From Clostridiales bacterium (GTDB lineage Bacteria; Bacillota; Clostridia; Oscillospirales; Oscillospiraceae): a stretch of DNA of 64,000 bases. A program made the translations under genes and the position numbers. How positions within the stretch are numbered: position 1 is the stretch's first letter; each line of letters opens with the position of its first letter. The notes below the pieces were generated by a model that saw only the letters and a program-made list of their open reading frames with translations, had not been told where the DNA came from and made no database searches. Positions 55,722 through 63,159 of this stretch are shown here, one piece after another. Where the stretch lies: positions 1 to 64,000 of the forward strand of contig JALFJQ010000043.1 of NCBI GenBank assembly GCA_022775085.1, given 5' to 3'.

Positions 55722-55994
55722 ATGGGCTACAGAATTGACTACCAATCCGTATTCAGAGAGAAAAAAACGAAAAAAGGCCGCTATCCCATTCTGATTTTCT
55801 CCGCTTGTTTGATTGCGGTACTGCTTTTCAATACTGTTTTGAAAGACCAGAGGGCATTGCTTCTGAAAATCATCTTTCCAGGGGATGCGGCTGTCACGGC
55901 AGCATCCCTAGACAATATGCTCTCCCAGCTGAAGGCTGGGGCACCTCTTGAGGATGCCCTGCTGGCTTTCTGCCAGCAGGTGATCGCCGGATGA
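55722..55994 (+). CDS. Small single-pass membrane protein, partner of an M50 protease
   Basis: A 90-residue protein: a basic N-terminus (MGYRIDYQSVFREKKTKKGR), one transmembrane helix (YPILIFSACLIAVLLFNTVL), and a ~50-residue extracytoplasmic tail with alternating charged and hydrophobic residues. GAGGTG lies 6 bases before the ATG. It overlaps the M50 protease gene by 4 bases (ATGA). By analogy with SpoIVFA-SpoIVFB it could hold the protease, but it is much smaller than SpoIVFA and not recognisably homologous; function is inference. Confidence 0.7.
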   Translation: MGYRIDYQSVFREKKTKKGRYPILIFSACLIAVLLFNTVLKDQRALLLKIIFPGDAAVTAASLDNMLSQLKAGAPLEDALLAFCQQVIAG

Positions 55995-56545
55995 TTTACA
56001 TTCAGCCTTCTGCTTATCTGATGGCGGCCGCGCTGGTGCTCCTGCTTCCGCCGGACTGGCTTCTGTCTGCATTTTTTGCTGCATTATTTCACGAATTTGG
56101 TCATCTTGCAGCGATTTACATGGCTGGAGTCCAAGTCAATTCTGTTGCTATCGGTTTTTTCGGAGCACAAATTCATACGGGGCCTTTGGAAAAACGAGCG
56201 GAGTTTCTCTGCTCCGTTGCCGGCCCGGCGGCAAGCCTTATGCTTCTTTCCCTGTGCCGCATTTGCCCAAAGATTGCTCTATGTGCTCTGGTTCAGGGGA
56301 TGTTCAACCTGCTTCCTGTGTATCCTATGGATGGCGGCAGAATGCTGCATTGTCTGCTGCGGCGGCTGTTTCCACGGCGGGCTGACGGAATCATGCGTAT
56401 GGTTGAATACCTGATCCTCTGCGGTATTCTTGTCCTGGCACTGTCATGGCTGATTTGCCGAAAGGACGGCGTGCTTCCTGTCCTGATTTGCGCGCCTGTC
56501 TTTTCCAGACTATTGGCCGCAAAAATTCCTTGCAAATCATCCTGA
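55991..56545 (+). CDS. M50 family site-2 protease (SpoIVFB-like)
   Basis: A 184-residue polytopic membrane metalloprotease. The zinc-binding HEFGH motif lies near residue 34 and the second metal ligand region NLLPVYPMDGGR near 110. About five or six hydrophobic segments surround them. SpoIVFB cleaves pro-sigma-K in the mother cell; this protein is short and lacks the CBS domain of SpoIVFB, so the substrate is unknown. It is coupled to a small membrane protein upstream. Confidence 0.85.
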   Translation: MIYIQPSAYLMAAALVLLLPPDWLLSAFFAALFHEFGHLAAIYMAGVQVNSVAIGFFGAQIHTGPLEKRAEFLCSVAGPAASLMLLSLCRICPKIALCALVQGMFNLLPVYPMDGGRMLHCLLRRLFPRRADGIMRMVEYLILCGILVLALSWLICRKDGVLPVLICAPVFSRLLAAKIPCKSS

Positions 56546-56587
56546 TTCGCTGTACAATAGCTCTACCAAAAACAAAGAGGTAATGCT

Positions 56588-58423
56588 ATGACCGAACTGA
56601 AACAGCGGATTTTGACGGCTGTACAGAAGCCCGCCCGCTATACCGGCGGAGAGTGGGGAGAAGTGAAAAAGGATTTGCCCCAGACCCGCGTGCGAGTGGC
56701 GTTCTGTTTCCCGGATACCTATGAGATTGGAATGTCCAATCTGGGAATGCGCATTCTGTACGGCGTGATGAATCAGATGGACGGCGTCTGGTGTGAGCGT
56801 GTCTTCGCCCCCTGGGGGGACATGGAAGCGGAAATGCGAAAAAACCAACTTCTCCTGTGGACGCTGGAAAGTCAGACAAACGTCCGGGATTTTGATATGA
56901 TCGCTTTCACCATCGGCTATGAGATGGCCTATTCCAATATCCTCAATATGCTGGATCTGGCCGGGGTTCCTCTCCATGCCAAAGACCGAAAAGGATTAAA
57001 AAATATCGTCTTTGCGGGAGGCGTCTGCGCCTTCAACCCGGAGCCGCTGGTAGAGTTTATCGACTTCTTTTCTCTGGGAGAAGGGGAGGACAGCACCGTG
57101 GAGATCGTATCCCTGTACGACCGGGCCAAGGCCGGGAATTGGGACAAGGATACCTTCCTTAAAGAGGTTGCGAAGATTCCCGGTGTGTATGTGCCAAGCT
57201 TCTACCGCCATGAATACAACGAGGACGGTACGCTGAAAGCAATTATCCCGCTGGAGGGCGCACCCGAAACTGTCACAAAGCGCATTGTCGAGGATTTGAA
57301 CAGTGCATATTTTCCCACAAAGATGATCGTTCCCTCCACGGAAATCGTCCACGACCGGGCCAATCTGGAGGCCTTCCGGGGCTGTATTCGGGGCTGCCGG
57401 TTCTGTCAGGCTGGCTTTTCCTGCCGTCCTGTCCGCAAAAAAAGTCCGGAGGTTTTATACCGTCAGGCAGTGGAGACGCTGGAATATTCCGGCGGCAATG
57501 AGATCAACGTGTCCAGCCTTTCCACCTCAGACTATCGGGGCCTGAAAGAGCTGACAGACCAGCTGATTCCCTATTGCGCGGAAAATAAGGTGAACCTGTC
57601 CGTCCCGTCTTTGCGGGCCGACAATTTCTCCCGGGAACTGATGGAGAAACTGCAAACGGTGCGCAAAAGCGGTCTGACCTTCGCTCCGGAGGCAGGCACC
57701 CAGCGACTGCGGGATGTGATCAACAAAAATCTGACGGAGGAGGAGATCCTCAGCACCTGCTCTCAGGCCTTTTCCGGGGGCTGGAACAACGTCAAGCTCT
57801 ATTTCATGCTGGGCCTGCCAACGGAAACTGACGAGGATGTGCTGGGTATCGCCGAGCTGGTCTACAAGGTCATTCAGGCTTGGAAGGAAAACGCCTCGAA
57901 CAAGAAGCGGGGCCTTCGTGTCCATGTGGCCACGGCCTATTTTGTGCCCAAGCCCCACACGCCCTTCCAGTGGGAGAAGCAGATCACGCCTCAAGAGTAT
58001 CTGCGCCGCTGTAGGCTGCTAAAATCCCATTTCTATTCCAAATCCATCGTTTACGACTACCACAGCCCGGATTTGAGCAGATTGGAAGCGGTATTTGCCC
58101 GAGGTGACCGCCGTCTTGGGCCGGTGATTGAGACGGCTGTGAAAAACGGCGCGAGACTGGATGGCTGGGATGAATACTTCAACTACGCCAAGTGGTATGA
58201 CGCTTTCTGCCAGTGCGGGATAGAGGAGGATTTCTATACCACCCGCGGCTATGGTGAGGACGAGATTCTGCCTTGGGATACTATCGATGTGGGCGTGAGA
58301 AAAGACTTCCTGAAGCGGGAACGTCATCGGGCCTACGAAGGACAGGTGACCCCCGACTGCCGCCACGGCTGTGCCGGGTGCGGTGCCAACTGCCTGCTGA
58401 GGGAGGTGGCCTGCGATGCCTAG
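56588..58423 (+). CDS. B12-binding-like radical SAM protein (TIGR03960 type)
   Basis: A 611-residue radical SAM enzyme. The N-terminus has a B12-binding-like fold region (RVAFCFPDTYEIGMSNLGM). The cluster-binding motif is CIRGCRFCQAG (CxxxCxxC) near residue 260. VSSLSTSDYRG and LTFAPEAGTQRLRDVINK follow, and the C-terminus has four Cys (HGCAGCGANCLLREVAC) that may hold a second cluster. It overlaps the next gene by 8 bases. In many Firmicutes the pair sits next to ribosomal protein or RNase genes; here it is followed by a zinc-ribbon protein. Substrate unknown. Confidence 0.9.
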   Translation: MTELKQRILTAVQKPARYTGGEWGEVKKDLPQTRVRVAFCFPDTYEIGMSNLGMRILYGVMNQMDGVWCERVFAPWGDMEAEMRKNQLLLWTLESQTNVRDFDMIAFTIGYEMAYSNILNMLDLAGVPLHAKDRKGLKNIVFAGGVCAFNPEPLVEFIDFFSLGEGEDSTVEIVSLYDRAKAGNWDKDTFLKEVAKIPGVYVPSFYRHEYNEDGTLKAIIPLEGAPETVTKRIVEDLNSAYFPTKMIVPSTEIVHDRANLEAFRGCIRGCRFCQAGFSCRPVRKKSPEVLYRQAVETLEYSGGNEINVSSLSTSDYRGLKELTDQLIPYCAENKVNLSVPSLRADNFSRELMEKLQTVRKSGLTFAPEAGTQRLRDVINKNLTEEEILSTCSQAFSGGWNNVKLYFMLGLPTETDEDVLGIAELVYKVIQAWKENASNKKRGLRVHVATAYFVPKPHTPFQWEKQITPQEYLRRCRLLKSHFYSKSIVYDYHSPDLSRLEAVFARGDRRLGPVIETAVKNGARLDGWDEYFNYAKWYDAFCQCGIEEDFYTTRGYGEDEILPWDTIDVGVRKDFLKRERHRAYEGQVTPDCRHGCAGCGANCLLREVACDA

Positions 58424-59072
58424 AGCGCTGTTTGAAAAGATGGGAAATGCCCGGTATATCTCCCATCTGGATCTCATGCGGGTGTTCCAGCGGGCCTTCA
58501 AGCGGGCGGGCCTGCCCCTGACCCATACACAGGGCTTCAACCCCAGAGCGTCTGTCTCCATTGCTCTGCCTCTGAGCCTTGGCGTGGAGAGCAAATGTGA
58601 GCTGCTGGACTTTGAATTGGAGCAGCCAGTTGCCTGCGAAGAAATCCGTGAGAAACTGAACGCCGCGCTGATTGAGGGCGTTCATATCCGGGAAGTCTAC
58701 AACCAGGGACAGAAGCTCAAAAACCTTACCCTGCTGCAAAGCCGTTTGATTCTGGAATATGACAGACCACTGCCCGAGGATGCCGTGACGCAGATTCAGA
58801 GCCTGTTTTCCCGGCCTGAGCTGGTAGTTGAAAAGAAAGGCAAAAACGGCGTTACTCAGCAGGACATCATTCCGATGCTCCGCAGTCTCTCGGTGGGTAA
58901 GCCTGATGATAGGGAAGTGGAGCTGGCTGTCCTGCATAGCTGTCAGAATCCGTCCCTGAATCCAATGCAGATAAGCGCTGCCATAGCCAAATTCCTGCCC
59001 GAACTGGCTCCGGACTATGTCCGCTGCTTCCGGGAAGAGTTATTTGATATGAACGAAATGATTTTCAGATAA
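58416..59072 (+). CDS. Radical SAM-associated protein (TIGR03936/DUF2344)
   Basis: A 218-residue protein of the DUF2344 family: ALFEKMGNARYISHLDLMRVFQRAFKRAGLPL followed by GFNPRASVSIALPLSLG. It normally follows the TIGR03960 radical SAM gene and overlaps it here by 8 bases, suggesting a functional complex. The biochemical role is not known. Confidence 0.92.
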   Translation: MPRALFEKMGNARYISHLDLMRVFQRAFKRAGLPLTHTQGFNPRASVSIALPLSLGVESKCELLDFELEQPVACEEIREKLNAALIEGVHIREVYNQGQKLKNLTLLQSRLILEYDRPLPEDAVTQIQSLFSRPELVVEKKGKNGVTQQDIIPMLRSLSVGKPDDREVELAVLHSCQNPSLNPMQISAAIAKFLPELAPDYVRCFREELFDMNEMIFR

Positions 59073-59084
59073 GGAGAAACGAAA

Positions 59085-59303
59085 ATGGATGAAATGATCC
59101 TGTTGGAGGACTGCCCCATCTGCCGCGGTGCGGGCATGATCATGCACGAAGGCGGCTGGAATGTTCAGGTTGAGTGCTGCGACTGCAGTGCCCATACCAT
59201 TTATGTGGAGTACAATAGCGAGGAAGAGAAAAAAGAAGCAGAGCGGACGGTGGCCCATCTTTGGAACATCGGAAAGGTAGTCAGCAGCGAACGCGGTGAA
59301 TGA
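59085..59303 (+). CDS. Small zinc-ribbon-like protein
   Basis: A 72-residue protein with CPICRG near residue 11 and CCDC near 33, a four-cysteine layout that could bind zinc, then an acidic helix (YNSEEEKKEAERTVAHLWN). It resembles Lar-type restriction-alleviation/zinc-ribbon proteins in spacing only. It lies 12 bases after the radical SAM-associated gene and overlaps the thioesterase gene by 8 bases. AAGGAG precedes the ATG. Confidence 0.75.
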   Translation: MDEMILLEDCPICRGAGMIMHEGGWNVQVECCDCSAHTIYVEYNSEEEKKEAERTVAHLWNIGKVVSSERGE

Positions 59304-59742
59304 GTGTATTGATTTAGCTGAGAAGGTGCGGCGCCGTATTGCGCAGGTAGATGCCAGCATCCCCGGTTCCATCGCCGAAATGCTGCGTTTTGAGGTAGTG
59401 GGGGAGGACAAGGGAGACATCGTAATGACCTGCGAGACTATGCCCTGGATGCGAAATTCCGCCGGCATGCTCCATGGCGGCCTGTGTGCTACGATCCTGG
59501 ATCAGGCGATGGGCTTTGTATCCTGTTGCCTGAAGGAAGGCAACGACATTGCGCCTACAGTTCAGATGAGCATTTCGTACCACCGTCCGCTGCACCCGGG
59601 AGAACAGGTCATTGTAAAGGTTCATGTGGTCAGTGTTACACACAGCCTGATGAATTTGACAGCGGAAGCCTCTCAGGCTTCCTGCCCGGAGAAGATATGC
59701 CTGTCCGGTTCCGGCATGTACTTTGTCAAACAAAAGATGTAA
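59296..59742 (+). CDS. PaaI-type hot-dog thioesterase
   Basis: A 148-residue hot-dog fold protein: RNSAGMLHGGLCATILDQAMGF contains the HGG motif of PaaI thioesterases, and VQMSISYHRPLHPGEQVIVKVHVV is the core strand region. It would hydrolyse an acyl-CoA; the acyl group is unknown. The start overlaps the zinc-ribbon gene by 8 bases. Confidence 0.85.
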   Translation: MNECIDLAEKVRRRIAQVDASIPGSIAEMLRFEVVGEDKGDIVMTCETMPWMRNSAGMLHGGLCATILDQAMGFVSCCLKEGNDIAPTVQMSISYHRPLHPGEQVIVKVHVVSVTHSLMNLTAEASQASCPEKICLSGSGMYFVKQKM

Positions 59743-59763
59743 AATAGTTCGGGATATTCCCGA

Positions 59764-59807
59764 TTTTCTCCGTTTGGCATGGATTATTAGGTGCCAAACG
59801 GAGAAAA
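59764..59807. repeat. Perfect 16-bp inverted repeat downstream of the thioesterase gene
   Basis: TTTTCTCCGTTTGGCA and TGCCAAACGGAGAAAA are exact reverse complements with a 12-base loop. It is immediately preceded by a second hairpin, CGGGA-TAT-TCCCG (59751-59763). On the plus strand it is followed by an A run, not a T run, so it is not a standard terminator for the upstream gene. Confidence 0.7.
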
Positions 59808-59838
59808 CAAAAAAATTGAAAAAAAGTAAAAAAAGTAC

Positions 59839-59867
59839 TTGCATTTTTAGAAGTTATGTGGTAATAT
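59839..59867 (+). promoter_or_regulatory. Promoter for tRNA-Pro
   Basis: TTGCAT (59839-59844) and TAATAT (59862-59867), 17-base spacing. Confidence 0.65.
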
Positions 59868-59901
59868 ATCGAAGTCGCCAAGAGAGCGGCAAATAAAATA
59901 T

Positions 59902-59978
59902 CCGGGTGTGGCGAAGTTTGGTATCGCGCTTGAATGGGGTTCAAGAGGCCTCGAGTTCGAATCTCGACACTCGGACCA
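59902..59978 (+). tRNA. tRNA-Pro (anticodon GGG)
   Basis: A 77-base cloverleaf. Acceptor strands are CCGGGTG and CACTCGG; the anticodon arm is CTTGA-ATGGGGT-TCAAG; the T-arm carries GAGTTCGAATCTC. CCA is encoded. Confidence 0.92.
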
Positions 59979-60014
59979 AAACGGTCAATTTCTTAGGAAA
60001 TTGGCCGTTTTTCT
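59979..60014 (+). terminator. Terminator of tRNA-Pro
   Basis: AACGGTCAATTTC pairs with GAAATTGGCCGTT around TTAG, running into TTTC. Confidence 0.85.
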
Positions 60015-60052
60015 TATGCTAAAAGCTGTGTGTTTTTGCTGGATTTTTGAGC

Positions 60053-60082
60053 GTTGATACCGGGTTGATACGCGGTTGATAC
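60053..60082. repeat. Three direct repeats of GTTGATAC
   Basis: GTTGATAC occurs at 60053, 60064 and 60075, an exact 11-base period, directly next to the TTAA-bounded element. It could be binding sites or a replication-slippage product. Confidence 0.6.
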
Positions 60083-60251
60083 TTAAGGCAACGCCGCATA
60101 ATGGGGCAAGGAAATTCGGCGAGAGATTTTGGCCCAAGCGAAAGTATGGAAAATGCGGGAATACTGGATGTATTTCCCATTTTTCATGCTGCACGATTGG
60201 GGCAAAAGATCCGCCGAAGCCCGCTGCTCCCATTGTGCGGTGTTGCCTTAA
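60083..60251. mobile_element. 169-bp TTAA-bounded miniature inverted-repeat element
   Basis: The ends are TTAAGGCAACGCCGCATAAT and the near-complement ATTGTGCGGTGTTGCCTTAA (two differences). Inner sequences continue to pair (TTCGGCG...TTTTGGCCCAA with TTGGGGCAAAA...CGCCGAA), so nearly the whole element folds into one long imperfect hairpin. It has no coding capacity and sits just downstream of a tRNA gene. This is a typical MITE architecture. TTAA may be target or element sequence. Confidence 0.75.
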
Positions 60252-60532
60252 ATCAGGCCATCTTGGAGATGGCTTCTTTCAGGGACACTTCTCAAACTGA
60301 CAATATCGAGTTCAGCAAGGTGCGAAGTTTGGGATATTATCTCATAGCTGAGCGGGAGATGACAGGCGGAAGGTTATTGATCGTTTTCGAAAGACCGACG
60401 AATATGCCATCATGGCAGCAAAACAGCGCACAGCCTGTCTTCGCTTTGCTGTGCGCTGTCATTGCCCATGAGTTGCTATACCCCTTCGCTTTTAACTAAA
60501 TAATTGGGTATTGATGCCTCTATCTGTTTCCG
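60252..60532. other. Non-coding interval with one strong hairpin
   Basis: No gene is supported. A perfect 12-bp hairpin ACAGCGCACAGC/GCTGTGCGCTGT lies at 60423-60459 without a following T run. Confidence 0.5.
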
Positions 60533-60955
60533 CTACATATCCATCGCTGGATTCATATAGTACACATTTTTCTGACTCAGCTTCTCACGAAGCAGTTGTA
60601 CAGCTTCGCCAAAACGCTGAAAATGCACGATTTCCCGTTCACGAAGGAACTTGATCACATCATTTACGTCCGGGTCGTCACTGAGGCGCAGGATGTTGTC
60701 ATAGGTGACCCGCGCTTTCTGCTCAGCGGCCAGGTCCTCCACAAGATCCGCCATGGGATCACCTTTGACTGCCATACTGGCAGCATTCCAGGGACTGCCT
60801 GAAGCGGCTGTGGGATACACACCGATGGTATGGTCAACGAAATAAGGTGCAAATCCGGCTTCTTTGATTTGGGAATCATTCAGGCTTCTTGTCAGCTGGT
60901 GCACAATCGCGCCGATCATTTCCAGGTGTCCCAGTTCTTCTGTACCTATATTGGC
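60533..60955 (-). pseudogene. cotJC: 5'-truncated cotJC (manganese-catalase-like spore coat protein)
   Basis: The readable frame matches the C-terminal two thirds of CotJC: NIGTEELGHLEMIGAIVHQLTRSL, FAPYFVDHTIGVYP, DLAAEQKARVTYDNIL and FLREREIVHFQRFGEA, ending NPAMDM. The metal-ligand Glu/His residues ahead of GTEELGHLE, and the usual N-terminus with the ISxxGGPDGEL block, are missing. Upstream the frame becomes unrelated sequence (near 60955) and reaches pgi 75 bases later. The only ATG (60919) lies inside the conserved domain and has no ribosome site. Likely a deletion remnant; the coat-associated cotJA and cotJB are also absent here. Confidence 0.75.
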
Positions 60956-61028
60956 AGCAAAAAGGCACCCACTTAGAAACCAGACGCCGACATTCGTGTT
61001 CCTTATTCTGCGGTGATTTGTGTTTCTG

Positions 61029-62609
61029 TCAGATATTCAACAGGTCGCTGTAAGCCTTCAGCGCACCGTCGGTGTCATGGGCCAGAACCTTCTTAGCCAG
61101 AACCTTACCCAGCTGAACGCCTTCCTGATCGAAGGAGTTGATGTTCCAGGCAAAGCCCTGATACATGACCTTGTTCTCAAAGTGAGCAAGCAGAGCGCCC
61201 ACAGCCTGGGGGGTCAGCTTGTCGCCGATGATGATGGAGGAGGGACGGCCGCCCTCGAACTTCTTGTTCAGATTGGTGTCATCCTTGCCGCAGGCGAAGG
61301 CTACAATCTGCGCGGCAACATTGGCGCACAGCTTCTGCTGGCTTGTGCTGCCTTGAATCAGGACATCGCTGCCCATCTGACTGTTGCGGAAGCCGACGAA
61401 CTGCAGGGGGATAATGTTCGTGCCCTGATGCAGCAGCTGATAGAAGGAGTGTTGACCGTTGGTGCCGGGCTCGCCAAAGATGACGGGGCCGGTAACGTAG
61501 TTTACTGGCTCACCGAAGCGGTTGACAGACTTGCCGTTACTCTCCATGTCCAGCTGCTGAAGATGGGCGGGGAAACGGCTCAGCGCCTGGGAGTAGGGCA
61601 GAACGGCGGTGGTGGGGTAACCCAGCACATTGCGCTCGTAGACGCCGATCAAAGCATCCAGCAGGGCCGCGTTCTTCCGCAGGTCGGGATTCGCTGCCAG
61701 CCGGTCAGCCTCGGCAGCACCGCTGAGGAAATCGGCGAACACCTCGGGGCCAAAGGCAAGCGACAGCACGCAGCCGCCCACGCCGGAGGAAGAGGAGAAC
61801 CGGCCGCCGATGTAGTCGTCCATGAAGAAAGCAGCCAGATAGTCGGCTGACTTTGCAAGAGGAGAGGTCTCGGAGGTGACAGCCACCATATGATGGGCCG
61901 CATCCAGACCGGCCTCCGCCAGGGCGTTCTTAACAAAGGATTCGTTGGTCAGAGTCTCCAGCGTGGTGCCGGATTTGGATACCAGGATAAACAGCGTGTG
62001 GGCCAGATCCAAGTTGCTCAGGACACCGGCAGCGTCGTCGGGGTCAACGTTGGAGATGAAGGCAGCCTTCATTTTTAAGGTGTTGTTGACCTTTGCCCAG
62101 TTCTCCAGGGCCAGATAGATGGCACGGGGGCCAAGATCGGAACCGCCGATGCCGATCTGGCAGACGGTGGTGAACTTCTCGCCGGCAGCATTGGTGATTT
62201 CACCGGCGTGAACCTTGTTTGCGAAGTCCGCGACCCGGTTCTGCTCGCCTACATAGAACTCGCGCTTGTTTACGCCGTCAGCCACCACGTCATCGCCCAG
62301 CTGACCCCGGCAAAGGTGGTGCAGCACCAGACGCTTTTCACCGGTGTTAATCACTTCGCCATTGTACAGCGCGGCAAACTTTTCCACCAGCTGCTGCTCA
62401 GCGGCGAATTTCTCGAGAATGGAAAGAATCGCGTCATCCACAGGCCGCGCGGCAAAGTTGAAATCCATACCCGCACCCATGGGCACGGTGTAATTCTTCA
62501 CACGGTTTGCACCGTTTTCACCGCTCATGGCACACGCGACGCAGACCTTGTCTGCCGCCTGCAGTTCCGAGTAAGCAGCCAGGGTATCCATATTCTTCCA
62601 AGTAACCAA
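61029..62609 (-). CDS. pgi: Glucose-6-phosphate isomerase
   Basis: A 526-residue enzyme interconverting glucose-6-phosphate and fructose-6-phosphate. Active-site motifs: IGIGGSDLGPRAIYLAL near 145, SKSGTTLETLTNESF near 215, GGRFSSSSGVGG near 270, and GEPGTNGQHSFYQLLHQG near 380. A TTG start at 62609, with GGAGG 8 bases upstream, gives MVTWKNMDTL. An upstream in-frame stretch of 59 codons has no site and looks non-coding. It lies alone, next to the cotJC remnant. Confidence 0.95.
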   Translation of the reverse strand: MVTWKNMDTLAAYSELQAADKVCVACAMSGENGANRVKNYTVPMGAGMDFNFAARPVDDAILSILEKFAAEQQLVEKFAALYNGEVINTGEKRLVLHHLCRGQLGDDVVADGVNKREFYVGEQNRVADFANKVHAGEITNAAGEKFTTVCQIGIGGSDLGPRAIYLALENWAKVNNTLKMKAAFISNVDPDDAAGVLSNLDLAHTLFILVSKSGTTLETLTNESFVKNALAEAGLDAAHHMVAVTSETSPLAKSADYLAAFFMDDYIGGRFSSSSGVGGCVLSLAFGPEVFADFLSGAAEADRLAANPDLRKNAALLDALIGVYERNVLGYPTTAVLPYSQALSRFPAHLQQLDMESNGKSVNRFGEPVNYVTGPVIFGEPGTNGQHSFYQLLHQGTNIIPLQFVGFRNSQMGSDVLIQGSTSQQKLCANVAAQIVAFACGKDDTNLNKKFEGGRPSSIIIGDKLTPQAVGALLAHFENKVMYQGFAWNINSFDQEGVQLGKVLAKKVLAHDTDGALKAYSDLLNI

Positions 62610-62937
62610 TTTCGTATCCTCCTCGATTTGTTTATCTGTTTTTTCTGTTTGCATTGTGTCATCTGCTTTAACAGTGCTTATACGTTCTGCCGTTTCCGCA
62701 TAAACGAAGGTATCGTTACCGGGTTCTGCTTTTGCAGGACCCAGTAATGTACAAACTTGCAGCACAATTCCCTTATACATTAACACCGGATATTGGAAAT
62801 GTCAATGCCGGACAGCAAACACACCGGCAGAGAAAATGGAACTATGAGAGGACTGCTCCGTACCTGTCTGGAAGTATGAGCCGGGTTCTTATCTGCGCCA
62901 AGGAATCATATATCTAACGCAGAAAGGGGAGAGTTGA

Positions 62938-63159
62938 ATGTATACTACTACGAAATTTGTCCGTGTCGGCAATGATCGGCCCATTACCAGGCAGACCGAT
63001 CCGGAATTCTATTTTGAATTTCAGCAGGGAGTGCTGCTTGCTCTGAAGGAGCAGGGAACGCTTACCGAAATGCAATTCAAATATGCGCAGGATGCCCTAA
63101 AGGAGCAGCGCCGGGCAATGGCCCTGACTGCAGCTGGGCAGGGAGGAGAACAACAGTGA
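62938..63159 (+). CDS. Small SHOCT-like protein linked to the serine recombinase
   Basis: A 73-residue protein: FYFEFQQGVLLALKEQGTLTEMQFKYAQDAL has the short helix-turn pattern of SHOCT-type domains, with LTEMQFKYA at its core. It ends with a 4-base GTGA overlap into the recombinase start, so the two are translationally coupled. Small proteins of this sort often precede serine recombinases of integrative elements, possibly as accessory factors; this is inference. GGGGAG lies 6 bases before the ATG. Confidence 0.75.
   Translation: MYTTTKFVRVGNDRPITRQTDPEFYFEFQQGVLLALKEQGTLTEMQFKYAQDALKEQRRAMALTAAGQGGEQQ

Noticed and set aside
60015-60082. C-terminal relic of a tyrosine integrase read on the minus strand beside tRNA-Pro
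   Set aside because: The frame is short and I cannot match catalytic residues; the tandem GTTGATAC repeats account for the apparent RVSTRYQR-like sequence.
62610-62786. N-terminal extension of pgi
   Set aside because: In-frame but without a ribosome site and unlike any Pgi N-terminus; GGAGG precisely precedes the internal TTG.
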